64,000 nucleotides of DNA from Vibrio sp. HA2012 (lineage in GTDB: Bacteria > Pseudomonadota > Gammaproteobacteria > Enterobacterales > Vibrionaceae). How positions within the stretch are numbered: the stretch's first letter is position 1; the number at the start of each line of letters is the position of its first letter. The position numbers were made by a program, and so were the translations under genes. Shown here piece by piece: positions 26,051 through 37,051 of the stretch. A model generated the notes under the pieces. The model searched no databases, was not told where the DNA came from, and worked only from the letters and a program-made list of their open reading frames with translations. The stretch lies in the NCBI RefSeq assembly GCF_002812955.1, contig NZ_PFXK01000007.1, forward strand, positions 124,001 to 188,000. The letters run 5' to 3'.

Positions 26051-28687
26051 ATGAACGAGAAATATGCGGCGCTCAAAGGCAATGTGCGCATGCTGGGCCA
26101 TCTACTTGGCAACACCATAAAAAGTGCGCACGGAGAAGCGATCTTAGAAAAAGTAGAGCTTATCCGTACGCTGTCCAAGTCTGCCGAACGCAACAATGAT
26201 CAGGAAGCCCGTAATGCGCTGATCCGGGAAATTTCAACACTTCCTGACGATCAACTGCTTCCCGTTGCCCGGGCATTTAACCAGTTTCTGAATCTGACCA
26301 ATATTGCTGAGCAGTACCACACTATTTCCCGTCACTGCGAATCCCACGTGTGTGAACCGGATGCCATCAACACTCTTTTTTCTAAACTCAGCAGCAATAA
26401 CATCAGCAAACAGGAAACCGCTGAATCGGTACGTAATCTGAATATTGAGCTGGTTCTGACCGCTCATCCGACGGAAATTGCCCGTCGCACCATGATCAAC
26501 AAGCTGGTCAAAATCAATAAGTGCCTGTCTCAGCTTGAACTGACCGATCTGTCCCCCAAAGAACGCCAGAAAAATGAACAGCGCCTGGAACAACTGATTG
26601 CTCAGGCATGGCATTCTGACGATATGCGCAAAAACCGTCCGTCACCACTGGATGAAGCCCGGTGGGGATATGCCGTGGTAGAAAACTCGCTGTGGAAAGC
26701 CGTACCGGAATTTCTGCGTGACCTGGATGAACGCCTGCAAGAGTATCTGGAAGAAGGCCTGCCCATTGACGCTCGTCCGGTGCATTTTTCTTCCTGGATG
26801 GGCGGCGATCGGGACGGTAATCCGTTTGTCACCCACAAAGTCACCCGTGAAGTACTGCTGCTGTCCCGCTGGAAAGCCGCCGACCTTTATCTGGGCGATA
26901 TTCAGGAACTGGTCAGTGAACTGTCGATGACCAGTTGTAATGCCACAGTGCGTGCAATGGCCGGTGACGATGCACACGAACCTTACCGGGTCGTGCTGAA
27001 AGGCATTCGGGTGCTGCTGAGAAATACACTGGAAGTACTGAATGCGGTACTGAAAGGTGAGAATGCAGCGGATAAACCGATACTGGAAAACGTCGAACAA
27101 CTGTGGCAGCCACTGCATGCCTGTTACGAATCCATGCACGAATGCGGGCTGGGCGTGATTGCCGATGGTGCCCTTCTGGATACATTACGCCGAATCAAGG
27201 CCTTCGGCATCCATCTGGTGCGTCTGGATATCCGTCAGGAAAGTACCCGCCACTCAGACGTCCTGTCCGAACTGACCCGTTATCTGGGACTGGGTGACTA
27301 CGATCAGTGGAGCGAGCAGGACAAAATTGCCTTTCTGGTAAAAGAGCTGAGTTCCAAACGCCCTCTGTTTCCTCGCGACTGGCAGCCTTCTTCCGACGTT
27401 CAGGAGGTTCTGGATACCTGTAAGATTGTTGCTGCTCAGTCCCGTGAAGCCTTTGGGGCTTATGTTATCTCTATGGCACGTACGGCGTCAGATGTACTGG
27501 CAGTACATCTGTTGCTGCAGGAATCCGGATGCCGTTTCCGTATGGATGTCTGCCCGCTGTTTGAAACTCTGGACGACCTGAATAATTCTGAAGCCGTGAT
27601 TAAGCAACTGCTGGATATCGACTGGTATCGTGGGTTTATCCAGAATCATCAGATGGTCATGATCGGCTATTCTGATTCAGCCAAAGACGCCGGAGCTATG
27701 GCTGCCGGATGGGCGCAATACAGCGCGATGGAAAAACTGGTCAGAGTAGCAGAAGATACCGGCATTGAACTGACTCTGTTCCATGGCCGGGGCGGAACAA
27801 TCGGCCGGGGAGGGGCTCCGGCTCATGCGGCACTTTTATCTCAGCCACCGAAAAGCCTGAAAGGCGGGCTACGGGTAACGGAGCAGGGTGAAATGATCCG
27901 CTTTAAACTGGGTCTGCCGGAAGTGGCTGTAAACAGTTTCAACATGTATGCCAGTGCGATTCTGGAAGCAAACCTGCTTCCACCACCGGAACCCAAACAG
28001 GAATGGCGCGATCTGATGGAAGTGTTGTCACAGGTTTCCTGTGAAGCCTATCGCGATGTTGTACGTGGTGAACCGGATTTTGTCCCTTACTTCCGTGCAG
28101 CCACACCGGAACAGGAACTGGGCAAACTGCCTTTAGGCTCCCGTCCAGCCAAACGCAACCCGAAAGGTGGGGTAGAAAGCCTGCGGGCCATTCCGTGGAT
28201 CTTCTCCTGGAGTCAGAACCGTCTGGTTCTTCCGGCATGGTTGGGAGCAGGAGCATCCATTCAGTATTCCATCGACCACGGACATCAGGCACTACTGGAA
28301 GAGATGTGCCGGGAATGGCCTTTCTTTTCTACCCGCCTGGGTATGCTGGAGATGGTATACTCCAAATGTAACCCGGAAATGTCCCGTTATTACGATCAGA
28401 GGCTGACGGATAAGTCATTGTGGCGTCTGGGTGACAACCTGCGCGAACAGCTAAAAAAAGACATCAAAGCCGTGCTGAATGTTGAAAACAATGAGAACCT
28501 GATGCAAAGAGATCCGTGGGGACTGGAGTCTATCCGTCTGCGCAACGTCTATATCCTGCCGATGAATATTCTGCAGGCCGAGCTTCTGTACAGAACCCGT
28601 CAGATACAAGCACCGTCTCAAGAGCTGGAAGAAGCTCTGATGGTGACGATTGCCGGTATTGCAGCCGGTATGAGAAACACAGGTTAA
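26051..28687 (+). CDS. ppc: Phosphoenolpyruvate carboxylase
   Basis: An 878-residue enzyme, full length, that carboxylates PEP to oxaloacetate and replenishes the TCA cycle. Both family signatures are present: LVLTAHPTE with the catalytic histidine (about 135-143) and [13 protein letters not shown] (about 536-548), as well as the glycine-rich [14 protein letters not shown] loop (about 577-590) and the C-terminal MRNTG ending used for allosteric regulation. It precedes aphA by 429 bp and has its own terminator. Confidence 0.99.
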   Translation: MNEKYAALKGNVRMLGHLLGNTIKSAHGEAILEKVELIRTLSKSAERNNDQEARNALIREISTLPDDQLLPVARAFNQFLNLTNIAEQYHTISRHCESHVCEPDAINTLFSKLSSNNISKQETAESVRNLNIELVLTAHPTEIARRTMINKLVKINKCLSQLELTDLSPKERQKNEQRLEQLIAQAWHSDDMRKNRPSPLDEARWGYAVVENSLWKAVPEFLRDLDERLQEYLEEGLPIDARPVHFSSWMGGDRDGNPFVTHKVTREVLLLSRWKAADLYLGDIQELVSELSMTSCNATVRAMAGDDAHEPYRVVLKGIRVLLRNTLEVLNAVLKGENAADKPILENVEQLWQPLHACYESMHECGLGVIADGALLDTLRRIKAFGIHLVRLDIRQESTRHSDVLSELTRYLGLGDYDQWSEQDKIAFLVKELSSKRPLFPRDWQPSSDVQEVLDTCKIVAAQSREAFGAYVISMARTASDVLAVHLLLQESGCRFRMDVCPLFETLDDLNNSEAVIKQLLDIDWYRGFIQNHQMVMIGYSDSAKDAGAMAAGWAQYSAMEKLVRVAEDTGIELTLFHGRGGTIGRGGAPAHAALLSQPPKSLKGGLRVTEQGEMIRFKLGLPEVAVNSFNMYASAILEANLLPPPEPKQEWRDLMEVLSQVSCEAYRDVVRGEPDFVPYFRAATPEQELGKLPLGSRPAKRNPKGGVESLRAIPWIFSWSQNRLVLPAWLGAGASIQYSIDHGHQALLEEMCREWPFFSTRLGMLEMVYSKCNPEMSRYYDQRLTDKSLWRLGDNLREQLKKDIKAVLNVENNENLMQRDPWGLESIRLRNVYILPMNILQAELLYRTRQIQAPSQELEEALMVTIAGIAAGMRNTG

Positions 28688-28713
28688 ACCAGACAAAACA
28701 CCAAATAGCAGAC

Positions 28714-28744
28714 AAAAAGACCACCATTTGTGGTCTTTTTTTTT
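28714..28744 (+). terminator. Rho-independent terminator of ppc
   Basis: AAAAAGACCAC / TGTGGTCTTTTT stem (from 28714 to 28740) with a CATT-type loop and a long T run, 27 bp after the stop codon. Confidence 0.9.
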
Positions 28745-29116
28745 GTTTTTATCATCTTTATAGTCAATGCGTTTATTTTATGGACAATATGGGAACCTAT
28801 TCTACTTTATGCTTATATTTTAAGATATGCTACGCCCCGCTGTGCATCAGCTATACTTAAAAACAGACACAATAAGTATCTTTTCTGTTATCCGATTTGC
28901 TGCACCCGTTAATTTTGTCAGCGGAAACAGAAACGATTACTGACAGAAAGAAAACCTGCTAGGTGATTAAACGGTTATTAGTAAGGTGACATTACCATCC
29001 GGGATCATTCGGACTGGTCATGTTTGGGTGGGTGAAACCGTTGTCAAAGTGACAGAAGAATCACTCATACCGCCTGAACATTTTACTTAATAATTTCTTA
29101 TATTTGGATTGAAGAC
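28745..29116 (+). promoter_or_regulatory. Long non-coding upstream region of aphA
   Basis: About 370 bp with no supported gene. It holds a TATACT -10-like element (28853-28858) without a convincing -35, and a TGTCAG / CTGACA inverted repeat around 28917-28946. In known vibrios the aphA control region is a target of the LuxR/HapR regulator and Lrp, and its mRNA leader of Qrr small RNAs. I cannot identify those sites here by eye. Confidence 0.5.
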
Positions 29117-29656
29117 ATGTCATTACCACACGTAATACTGACAGTTCTGAGCACACGAGATGCTACTGGCTACGATATAACCAAAGAGTTCTCTTACAGC
29201 ATTGGCTATTTCTGGAAAGCCAGCCATCAGCAAGTCTACCGGGAACTGAACAAAATGGCTCAGCACGATATGGTAACCTGTGAGCTGCAACCACAGGAAG
29301 GTAAACCCGATCGTAAGGTGTATTCCATCACTGATAAGGGACGTAAGGCCCTGTCTGAATGGTTTGCACGGCCAACAGCACAAACGACTGTGCGTGATGA
29401 GTTCTCGGCAAAACTGATGGCCTGTGCTATTGAGAATCCGGCTGAATTTAAGAGCCAGGTAACCAACCTGATCGAAGAATCGAAACAGTTAGTTGCCACC
29501 TATACCGAGCTGGAAGCAAACTTCTATCCGAATCCGGCCACACTAAGTAAACAGGCTCGTCTGGAGCGTCTGACTCTACGTCGTAATCTGTTTATGCGTG
29601 AAGCATGGATTAACTGGGCAGAAGAAGTGCTGGCCGAACTGGATGAAATCGCCTGA
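29117..29656 (+). CDS. aphA: Quorum-sensing regulator AphA (PadR family)
   Basis: A 179-residue PadR-type winged-helix protein. The N-terminal half (MSLPHVILTVLSTRDATGYDITKEFS...) is nearly identical to what I recall of Vibrio cholerae AphA, and the C-terminal antiparallel coiled-coil half retains the VRDEFSAKLMAC and RLERLTLRRNL blocks. AphA is the master regulator at low cell density and opposes HapR/LuxR; in V. cholerae it activates tcpPH with AphB. In non-cholera vibrios it controls broad low-density programmes. Its presence strongly supports a Vibrionaceae origin. Confidence 0.96.
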   Translation: MSLPHVILTVLSTRDATGYDITKEFSYSIGYFWKASHQQVYRELNKMAQHDMVTCELQPQEGKPDRKVYSITDKGRKALSEWFARPTAQTTVRDEFSAKLMACAIENPAEFKSQVTNLIEESKQLVATYTELEANFYPNPATLSKQARLERLTLRRNLFMREAWINWAEEVLAELDEIA

Positions 29657-29710
29657 TTGATTGCATCCACCCTTCCCTGACCGATCCTGCGTCTGCCGTC
29701 AGGGTATAAA

Positions 29711-29742
29711 AAAAGGATGAAGGCTCACGCTTTCATCCTTTT
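29711..29742. terminator. Bidirectional terminator between aphA and metF
   Basis: AAAAGGATGAA / TTCATCCTTTT stem (29711-29721 and 29732-29742) with a 10-base loop, between convergent genes, with A and T tracts on either side. Confidence 0.85.
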
Positions 29743-29754
29743 CAGTTTTCCCGA

Positions 29755-30663
<909 letters not shown>

Positions 30664-30688
30664 TCACGATGTTGTATCTGTTGTTATT

Positions 30689-30743
30689 TTACGTTTAGAC
30701 GTCTATATGGCTATAGAATGTAATGAATAAAGATTAATGTCAA
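30689..30743 (-). promoter_or_regulatory. metF promoter with MetJ boxes
   Basis: A consensus MetJ box AGACGTCT (30697-30704) is followed in the same 8-bp register by ATATGGCT (30705-30712) and a weaker copy. On the minus strand a perfect -35, TTGACA, lies at forward 30738-30743, so bound MetJ would cover the -10 and start region. Confidence 0.75.
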
Positions 30744-30849
30744 TCGTATAACCATGAATTTTATTCATATTGATAATGAGCTTAGCTCAGGAACAACCGT
30801 TTTCTTATCTCAGGGATTCGGAGTATCTCTCCTGCATACTGAGCGCCTG

Positions 30850-33255
30850 TTAAAGCATCCCCGACAGCCGGTTGATATCCGACTGAATGGCTCCTGCCGT
30901 CACTGCCTTACCCGCTCCCGGCCCCCGGATCACCAACGGATTATCTTTATACCAGGCACTTTCAATCGCAAAAATATTATCGCAGGGTAACAAATTCGCC
31001 AGCGCATGTTCTTTGGGTAATGCTTCAATACCAACAGTTGCCTGACCGTTTTTTTCCAGACGGGCGACATAACGCAGCACTTTGTCTTCCCGCTGCGCCT
31101 TATTCAGACGCTCAGCCAGAGCATCACTCAGTATATGCCCCTGTTCAAAAAAATCGTCCAGAGGCAGAGCCCGCAGCGCTTCAGGTACCAGAGATTCGAC
31201 TTTAACCTGCTCTGGCTCCAGCGCCAGTCCCGATTCTCGTGCCAGAATCACCAATTTACGCATCACATCCGAACCGTCCAGATCCGAACGGGGATCCGGC
31301 TCTGTCAGCCCCTGTTGCCAAGCCAGATCCACCAGATCGATAAAAGGAATGCTGCCGTCGAACTGCTGAAACAGCCATGACAGCGTGCCGGAAAAAATCC
31401 CCGAGAGGCCATGAATATCATCTCCGCTCTGCTTCAGATCCTGCACGGTATGATTCACCGGCAGTCCAGCTCCGACCGTCGCATTATACAACCAGTAACG
31501 ACCTGTCTTAGCAAACGCATCCTGCACCTTATGATAAAAATGACCTGATGCCGAACCGGCTACCTTATTGGCTGAAATCAGGTGCAAACCACGCTCAGCA
31601 ATATCCGGGTACTGCCGGGCAAGTACTTCACTTGCCGTCACATCCAGAACAATCACTTCATCAAAAATCGTTTGATGACTCAGCTTTTCCAGCCATTCTT
31701 TTCCGTCGTTAGCAACGGCTTCGTCATTAAAACAGCTTAGTGCAGTTTCCGGATCCAGGCCCTGAAAATCCAGCCAGTACCGCTGTTGATCCAGCATACC
31801 AATCAGATCAAAGCTCATACCCCGGCGTCTTTCCAGCTCAGCCTTCTGTTTGCTAAACAACTCAACCCAGCTGGAACCGATATTACCTTTACCACACAAC
31901 ACCAGCGCCACACGCTTCTGAGCCTGAAATAAATGGGTGTGGATATTCTGTACCAACAGAGCCGTATCAGTCTGGCGCAATACCGCAACCATACTGAGTT
32001 GAGACTCTGATTCCCGGATAAATTCCACCGGTGCATTTTTCAATTGCTGATAAAAACCGTGACTGTGGATCGGATTATTAGCAACACCGGCCCCGACAAC
32101 CGCAACCATAACATAGCCCTCTTTCAGCCGGATTTCAGCAGCCAGTGCCAGCTCTTGCAGATAACGCAAAGCTCCGGAAGCGACTTCCTGAGTATAGGCA
32201 AGCCGGATACAAGTTTGATCCGGCTGACTGTCCCATGCCAGAGGCTGCAGCTGTGCCCGGATCAGTGCCTGCAACGCTTCCTCTGCGGCACGCTCAAAAT
32301 CATGCTGATGACCAAAATTAATGTCTATCAGCATCACATCGTCCAGAGACGTAATGATCTTGGCTCCCCGTCCGGACGCCAGAACTCTCTCAATACGGGT
32401 TGAACCTGTTTCCGGCTGATAGCTGCAACGCAGCTCCAGATTAACCGCACTCTGGGAAACCGGCTGCAATGTCCGGCTGTGCAACACAGGAGCCGCAAGA
32501 CGGGCAAGTTCACTGGCTTCATCCAGACGCAGAAGAGGCAGAAGGCAGGCATCGCTGACCTTACGCGGATCGGCGCTGTATACACCAGCAACATCACTCC
32601 ATATGGTCACTTTATGCGCTTCTGCCAATGCGCCAATAACGGTTGCAGAATAATCAGAACCATTACGACCCAGCAATACTGTCTCTCCCTGATCATTTCT
32701 GGCCATAAAACCGGTAATGATGGCCCGGTGACCGGAATGCTGTGCCAGAGCTTCTCGGAGCAGTGGCCAGGAACGAGCACGATCAACCTCTGGCTGAGTC
32801 GCCCGTTCCGCACGTAAAAATGCCCGCGCATCCAGAGCAACAGCTGGTAACTGACTGTCCACCAGCAGTTGTGCCAACAGACGCGATGACCACAATTCAC
32901 CGTGCGCAAGTGCTGCTGCACTTTCCGCTTCAGTTAAAGGTGCAGCCAATTCTCCCAGTGCCGAAATTTCCTGATGCAGTGTTTGCAGATAAGGCTCAGG
33001 GTTAGCCAGCAGCGCCTCGATCAGCGCTGACTGAAAATCACGGATACCCATCAGTAATTCATGAGCCAGTCGCCCGTCTTTATACAGGGCATGCGTCCAT
33101 TCAATCAGACGGTTAGTGGTATCTCCGGCAGCAGAAACAACAACTAAATCATTATCTTCCGAATACTTAGACAGAATCGTTACCACCCTTTTATAACACT
33201 CTGGGTTGGCCAGGCTACTGCCACCAAATTTATGCAACTGACGAGAAACGGTCAT
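30850..33255 (-). CDS. metL: Bifunctional aspartate kinase II / homoserine dehydrogenase II
   Basis: An 801-residue fusion. Aspartate kinase occupies about residues 1-450 (start block LHKFGGSSLANPECYKRV), homoserine dehydrogenase about 455-801 (nucleotide-binding ALVLCGKGNIGSSWVELF near 455-472, and VGAGLPVNH near 602-610). It catalyses the first and third steps from aspartate toward homoserine. The metBL pairing indicates the methionine-repressed isoenzyme rather than ThrA. Its ATG overlaps the metB stop by one base, so translation is coupled. Confidence 0.96.
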   Translation of the reverse strand: MTVSRQLHKFGGSSLANPECYKRVVTILSKYSEDNDLVVVSAAGDTTNRLIEWTHALYKDGRLAHELLMGIRDFQSALIEALLANPEPYLQTLHQEISALGELAAPLTEAESAAALAHGELWSSRLLAQLLVDSQLPAVALDARAFLRAERATQPEVDRARSWPLLREALAQHSGHRAIITGFMARNDQGETVLLGRNGSDYSATVIGALAEAHKVTIWSDVAGVYSADPRKVSDACLLPLLRLDEASELARLAAPVLHSRTLQPVSQSAVNLELRCSYQPETGSTRIERVLASGRGAKIITSLDDVMLIDINFGHQHDFERAAEEALQALIRAQLQPLAWDSQPDQTCIRLAYTQEVASGALRYLQELALAAEIRLKEGYVMVAVVGAGVANNPIHSHGFYQQLKNAPVEFIRESESQLSMVAVLRQTDTALLVQNIHTHLFQAQKRVALVLCGKGNIGSSWVELFSKQKAELERRRGMSFDLIGMLDQQRYWLDFQGLDPETALSCFNDEAVANDGKEWLEKLSHQTIFDEVIVLDVTASEVLARQYPDIAERGLHLISANKVAGSASGHFYHKVQDAFAKTGRYWLYNATVGAGLPVNHTVQDLKQSGDDIHGLSGIFSGTLSWLFQQFDGSIPFIDLVDLAWQQGLTEPDPRSDLDGSDVMRKLVILARESGLALEPEQVKVESLVPEALRALPLDDFFEQGHILSDALAERLNKAQREDKVLRYVARLEKNGQATVGIEALPKEHALANLLPCDNIFAIESAWYKDNPLVIRGPGAGKAVTAGAIQSDINRLSGML

Positions 33256-34448
33256 TATTTTTTGTCCTCCTGAACCGTATTGAATGCTTGTTCCAAATCG
33301 GCGATCAGATCCCGATGATCCTCAAGGCCAATCGATAAACGCAGAAGTGTCGGTTTAATTCCGGCTTGTTGCTGAGCTTTATCGTCCATCGCTCTGTGTG
33401 TCATTGATGCCGGATGACAGATAAGACTCTCCACGCCCCCCAGAGACTCAGCCAGAGAAAACAACTTCAGTTGACCGATAAATGTTTCCAATTGAGCCTG
33501 CGAGCCGTTAAATTCAAAGCTAAGCATGCAGCCGAATCCTTTTTGCTGTTTTTTGGCTATGTCATGACCTTTATGCTCCGGCAGACTCGGATGATAGATC
33601 GTAGCGACCTGCTCTGACTGCTGCAGATAAGCCAGAACTGCGTTAGCATTTTCTTCATGGGTACGCATTCGGGCTCCCAGAGTGCGGATCCCCCGCAGCG
33701 TCATATAGCTGTCAAACGGCGTTCCTGTCGACCCCAGACAGTTCCCCCACCAGGCCAGTTCTTCAGCGTGTTCTCTCCGGGCAGCCACAATCACACCACC
33801 AATCACATCGGAATGTCCGTTGATATATTTTGTCGTAGAGTGAATAACAAAATCGGCCCCCAACGCCAGAGGTTTTTGATATATCGGCGTCAGAAAGGTA
33901 TTGTCCACCGCAACTAATGCTCCAGCCTGTCTGGCTTGTACGCAGATTTTTTCGATATCCGTTACCCGAACCAGAGGGTTGGACGGCGTTTCCAGCAGGA
34001 TCAGCTTTGGCCGGCGAGCCAGTGCAGCCTGCATCGCCTGCTCATCCGACGGGTCAACAAACAGCACCTTAAAATCACCCTTATTCCCTCTGCTGTTAAA
34101 TAAACGGTATGTACCACCATAGCAGTCATTCGGTGCCACAATCAGATCATCCGGTGACAAATAAGCCGATACCAGCAGATTCAGTGCTGCCGTGCCACAG
34201 TTGGTGACAACGGCACCTTCACCAGATTCCAGATCGGTCAGAGCCTGCTCCAGCAGCGTACGGGTAGGGTTACCGGATCGGGTGTAATCATATTCAGGCA
34301 CATCACCCAATGCCGGAAACGCATAATTCGTTGAAAGATAAATGGGCGGAACCACGGCATGGTGCTGAGTGTCGGACTCAATACCGGTACGAACCGCAAT
34401 GGTATTCTGCTGAAAAATTGGGCTGGCTTTAGGGGTTGAATCGGACAT
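33255..34448 (-). CDS. metB: Cystathionine gamma-synthase
   Basis: A 397-residue PLP enzyme that joins an activated homoserine and cysteine into cystathionine. The PLP-lysine motif STTKYINGHSDVIGG (about 208-222) is clear, and the YDYTRSGNPTR block (about 54-64) is typical of the Cys/Met metabolism family. I set the start at 34448, behind a strong AGGAAAGGAA site, instead of the frame limit at 34496. It leads the metBL operon and is divergent from metJ, with MetJ boxes between them. Confidence 0.95.
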   Translation of the reverse strand: MSDSTPKASPIFQQNTIAVRTGIESDTQHHAVVPPIYLSTNYAFPALGDVPEYDYTRSGNPTRTLLEQALTDLESGEGAVVTNCGTAALNLLVSAYLSPDDLIVAPNDCYGGTYRLFNSRGNKGDFKVLFVDPSDEQAMQAALARRPKLILLETPSNPLVRVTDIEKICVQARQAGALVAVDNTFLTPIYQKPLALGADFVIHSTTKYINGHSDVIGGVIVAARREHAEELAWWGNCLGSTGTPFDSYMTLRGIRTLGARMRTHEENANAVLAYLQQSEQVATIYHPSLPEHKGHDIAKKQQKGFGCMLSFEFNGSQAQLETFIGQLKLFSLAESLGGVESLICHPASMTHRAMDDKAQQQAGIKPTLLRLSIGLEDHRDLIADLEQAFNTVQEDKK

Positions 34449-34522
34449 AGGGAATTCCTTTCCTGATGGTTGCAGGTCATTATGTATGTTGAGCACTCAG
34501 TCACTTTACTTGGAGTTTTTTA

Positions 34523-34554
34523 AGACGTCAATAGCTCTAGACGTCTATATGTCT
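34523..34554. promoter_or_regulatory. Four tandem MetJ boxes between metB and metJ
   Basis: Four contiguous 8-bp units: AGACGTCA, ATAGCTCT, AGACGTCT and ATATGTCT. MetJ dimers bind such arrays cooperatively (established). The array lies 75-106 bp from the metB start and 105-136 bp from the metJ start, so it probably controls both directions. Confidence 0.85.
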
Positions 34555-34658
34555 TTGCTTATGGCAGTAAATCCGGATAAAATTCGTGACTATTAGTTTT
34601 GCTTCCCGAATCGATTCATAATCACGGGATCCTTATTATTTTAGATCGAAGGTGCGTA

Positions 34659-34976
34659 ATGGCTGACTGGAACGGCGAATATTTAAGTCCCTATGCGGAG
34701 CATGGGAAGAAAAATGAGCAGGTAAAAAAGATTACGGTATCAATCCCGTTGAAAGTACTGAAGATTTTGACGGATGAACGTACACGCCGTCAGATCAACA
34801 ACCTGCGCCATGCCACAAACAGTGAACTGCTGTGTGAAGCTTTTCTGCATGCCTACACAGGCCAGCCCCTGCCAACAGATGAAGATTTAAGAAAAGATCG
34901 TCCGGATGATATCCCGACAGAAGCCAAAGCGCTGATGACAGAAATGGGTATCGAATTCGAATCGTTTGATGACTAG
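34659..34976 (+). CDS. metJ: Methionine repressor MetJ
   Basis: A 105-residue ribbon-helix-helix repressor that uses S-adenosylmethionine as corepressor. The DNA-contacting beta strand [15 protein letters not shown] is at about residues 22-36, followed by the [26 protein letters not shown] helices. I use the ATG at 34659 (MADWNGEY), which matches the family, not the frame start at 34599. It is divergent from metBL. Confidence 0.98.
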   Translation: MADWNGEYLSPYAEHGKKNEQVKKITVSIPLKVLKILTDERTRRQINNLRHATNSELLCEAFLHAYTGQPLPTDEDLRKDRPDDIPTEAKALMTEMGIEFESFDD

Positions 34977-34979
34977 AGC

Positions 34980-35053
34980 TCCCGAGAAAGAAAAATAGTG
35001 TTCCCGAGAAAGAAATACAGAGTATGATGCCTTGCACACCCACTCTGTATTTC
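34980..35053. repeat. 14-bp direct repeats and a 12-bp inverted repeat between metJ and the malic enzyme gene
   Basis: TCCCGAGAAAGAAA occurs at 34980-34993 and 35002-35015. The second copy runs into a perfect inverted repeat GAAATACAGAGT (35012-35023) / ACTCTGTATTTC (35042-35053). Set between two convergent genes it may serve as a terminator, although its T tracts are short. Confidence 0.65.
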
Positions 35054-35081
35054 TATCGAACATACTCTTCTTAAGCGTATC

Positions 35082-36371
35082 TTATGCCATGTAGTTTTTC
35101 GGCATACCAATTCTGGCAACACCGGAATCCACGGCAGCCTGAGCAACCGCTTTAGCGACCCGAGGTAACAGACGCGGATCCATCGGTTTCGGAAGAATAT
35201 ACTCCGAACCAAATTCCAGTTCAGTCACACCAGCGGCTTTCTTCACTTCATCAGGAACCGGCTCTTTCGCCAACTGACGAATGGCTTCTACCGCAGCCAG
35301 CTTCATCTCAGTGTTGATTTCACTGGCTCGGACATCCAGAGCACCACGGAAAAGGAACGGGAAACAGATCACATTATTCACCTGATTCGGATAATCAGAA
35401 CGACCGGTTCCCATGATCAGATCCTGACGCGCACCGTGAGCCAGTTCCGGCTGGATTTCCGGATCCGGATTCGAACAGGCGAAGACGACCGGATTGTCAG
35501 CCATTAGCTTCAGAGCCTCCGGTGGCAACAAATCCGGACCAGAAACGCCCAGGAACAGATCAGCACCTTCAATCACATCTTCCAGGGTACGTTTATCGGT
35601 ATTGTTGGCAAACAACTGCTTATATTCGTTCAGATCGTCCCGGCGGGTATGAATTACCCCTTTGCGATCCAGCATATAAATCTTCTCACGCTGGGCACCG
35701 CACTTAATCAGCAGTTCCATACAAGCCACAGCTGCCGCACCGGCTCCCAAACAGACAATCGTAGATTCCGACAACACCTTACCTTGTAGTTCAATCGCAT
35801 TCAGCATACCCGCAGCCGTTACAATGGCCGTACCGTGCTGGTCATCATGAAATACCGGAACATCACAACGTTCAATCAGACGACGTTCAATTTCGAAACA
35901 GTCAGGAGCCTTAATATCTTCCAGATTGATACCACCAAAGGTATCGGCAATATTGGCCACTGTATCGACAAACTCATCGATAGTGCGGTGTTTGACTTCA
36001 ATGTCAATCGAATCCAGTCCGGCAAAACGTTTAAACAACAGAGCCTTACCTTCCATCACCGGCTTAGAGGCCATTGGCCCCAGATTCCCCAGTCCCAGAA
36101 TCGCCGTACCATTAGAAATCACCGCCACCATGTTACCTTTGGCCGTATATTTATAGACATTATCAATGTCCTGAGCGATTTCACGTACCGGTTCTGCCAC
36201 ACCCGGACTGTAAGCCAGAGCCAGATCCTCAACAGAATCCGCAGGTTTGGTCAGAGTGACAGCGATTTTACCGGCAGTCGGATAAGCATGGTAATGCAGC
36301 GCCTGCTGACGAAGTTCTTCTTTGCGGTTATCACCGGATGGCGTGGCGGAGGACGATGTTTTTGAAGACAT
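35082..36371 (-). CDS. Malic enzyme, short MaeB-like form
   Basis: A 429-residue enzyme that oxidatively decarboxylates malate to pyruvate. It matches the N-terminal malic enzyme part of MaeB: ALAYSPGVAEPVREI (about 51-65), the KAPDCFEIERRL / FHDDQHGTA metal and substrate region (about 155-190), and a GAGAAAVA nucleotide-binding loop (about 220-227). It lacks the C-terminal phosphotransacetylase-like domain of E. coli MaeB, as is common in vibrios. NAD versus NADP preference cannot be read safely. Confidence 0.93.
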   Translation of the reverse strand: MSSKTSSSATPSGDNRKEELRQQALHYHAYPTAGKIAVTLTKPADSVEDLALAYSPGVAEPVREIAQDIDNVYKYTAKGNMVAVISNGTAILGLGNLGPMASKPVMEGKALLFKRFAGLDSIDIEVKHRTIDEFVDTVANIADTFGGINLEDIKAPDCFEIERRLIERCDVPVFHDDQHGTAIVTAAGMLNAIELQGKVLSESTIVCLGAGAAAVACMELLIKCGAQREKIYMLDRKGVIHTRRDDLNEYKQLFANNTDKRTLEDVIEGADLFLGVSGPDLLPPEALKLMADNPVVFACSNPDPEIQPELAHGARQDLIMGTGRSDYPNQVNNVICFPFLFRGALDVRASEINTEMKLAAVEAIRQLAKEPVPDEVKKAAGVTELEFGSEYILPKPMDPRLLPRVAKAVAQAAVDSGVARIGMPKNYMA

Positions 36372-36510
36372 TATGCTTGGTTCCTGAGAAGTTAGGGGTA
36401 ACGAAAACGATTAAGTGGCGTTAATTTTAGGCGATCTGCTTCAAACTTCCTAGAGCGTGCCATTGAAATTTTACGAATACCAAGCGGAAAACAGATAAAT
36501 TAAATGAACG

Positions 36511-36538
36511 AAAAAAGGACGCCGCAGCGTCCTTTTCA
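36511..36538 (-). terminator. Terminator of rpmE
   Basis: AAAAGGACGC / GCGTCCTTTT stem (36513-36522 and 36527-36536) with a CGCA loop; on the minus strand it ends in a run of T residues. Confidence 0.85.
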
Positions 36539-36565
36539 GATTCGGTATAAAACTGATGAACAGTC

Positions 36566-36784
36566 TTATTTCTTGCTTGAAAGCGCACCGAAACGTTTGT
36601 TGAAGCGATCTACACGGCCGCCGGTATCAACGATACGCTGCTTACCAGTATAGAACGGGTGACATTTGTCACATACGTCCAGGTGGATAGTGTCTTTACC
36701 AAGAGTAGAGTTGAACTCAAAAGAGTTGCCGCAAGAACAAGTTGCTTTTACAGCTTTGTATTCAGGATGGATACCTGTTTTCAT
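36566..36784 (-). CDS. rpmE: 50S ribosomal protein L31 (zinc-binding type)
   Basis: A 72-residue protein of the large ribosomal subunit. Cysteines 16, 18, 38 and 41 form the zinc-binding set, so this is the C+ form. The zinc-free paralogue, often induced by zinc shortage, is not in this window. It is divergent from priA across 267 bp, with no other gene seen between them. Confidence 0.98.
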   Translation of the reverse strand: MKTGIHPEYKAVKATCSCGNSFEFNSTLGKDTIHLDVCDKCHPFYTGKQRIVDTGGRVDRFNKRFGALSSKK

Positions 36785-37051
36785 GGGAAAACCTCATTAA
36801 TAGGCCGCGTCGCTATCCGATTCAGAGCCGGACACCACACGTAGAGTCAAAAAGTAAAGTCAGCGTTCATTAACACTGAACCGTCAAGGCGCAGTATAGT
36901 AATGAATCCACCGGTCAGGATCAACAGATTTGATACTTTTTTCAGCGTTTTTATTCTCCTTTTCGATTTCTTCCTTTAAGATCATCCGATTATTCACCCT
37001 GAGTACGCACCACCCGGTACGACAACACAGCAGACAACCATACGACAAACC

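Noticed and set aside
26051-28687. Frameshift or internal start in ppc
   Set aside because: The frame is intact over 878 residues with all family motifs in order.
28730-28912. Possible small hydrophobic protein upstream of aphA
   Set aside because: It starts within the T run of the ppc terminator; the hydrophobic composition comes from translating T-rich DNA.
30754-30990. 78-codon plus-strand frame across the metF-metL gap
   Set aside because: It crosses the metF promoter region and the 3' end of metL in antisense, with no supporting signal.
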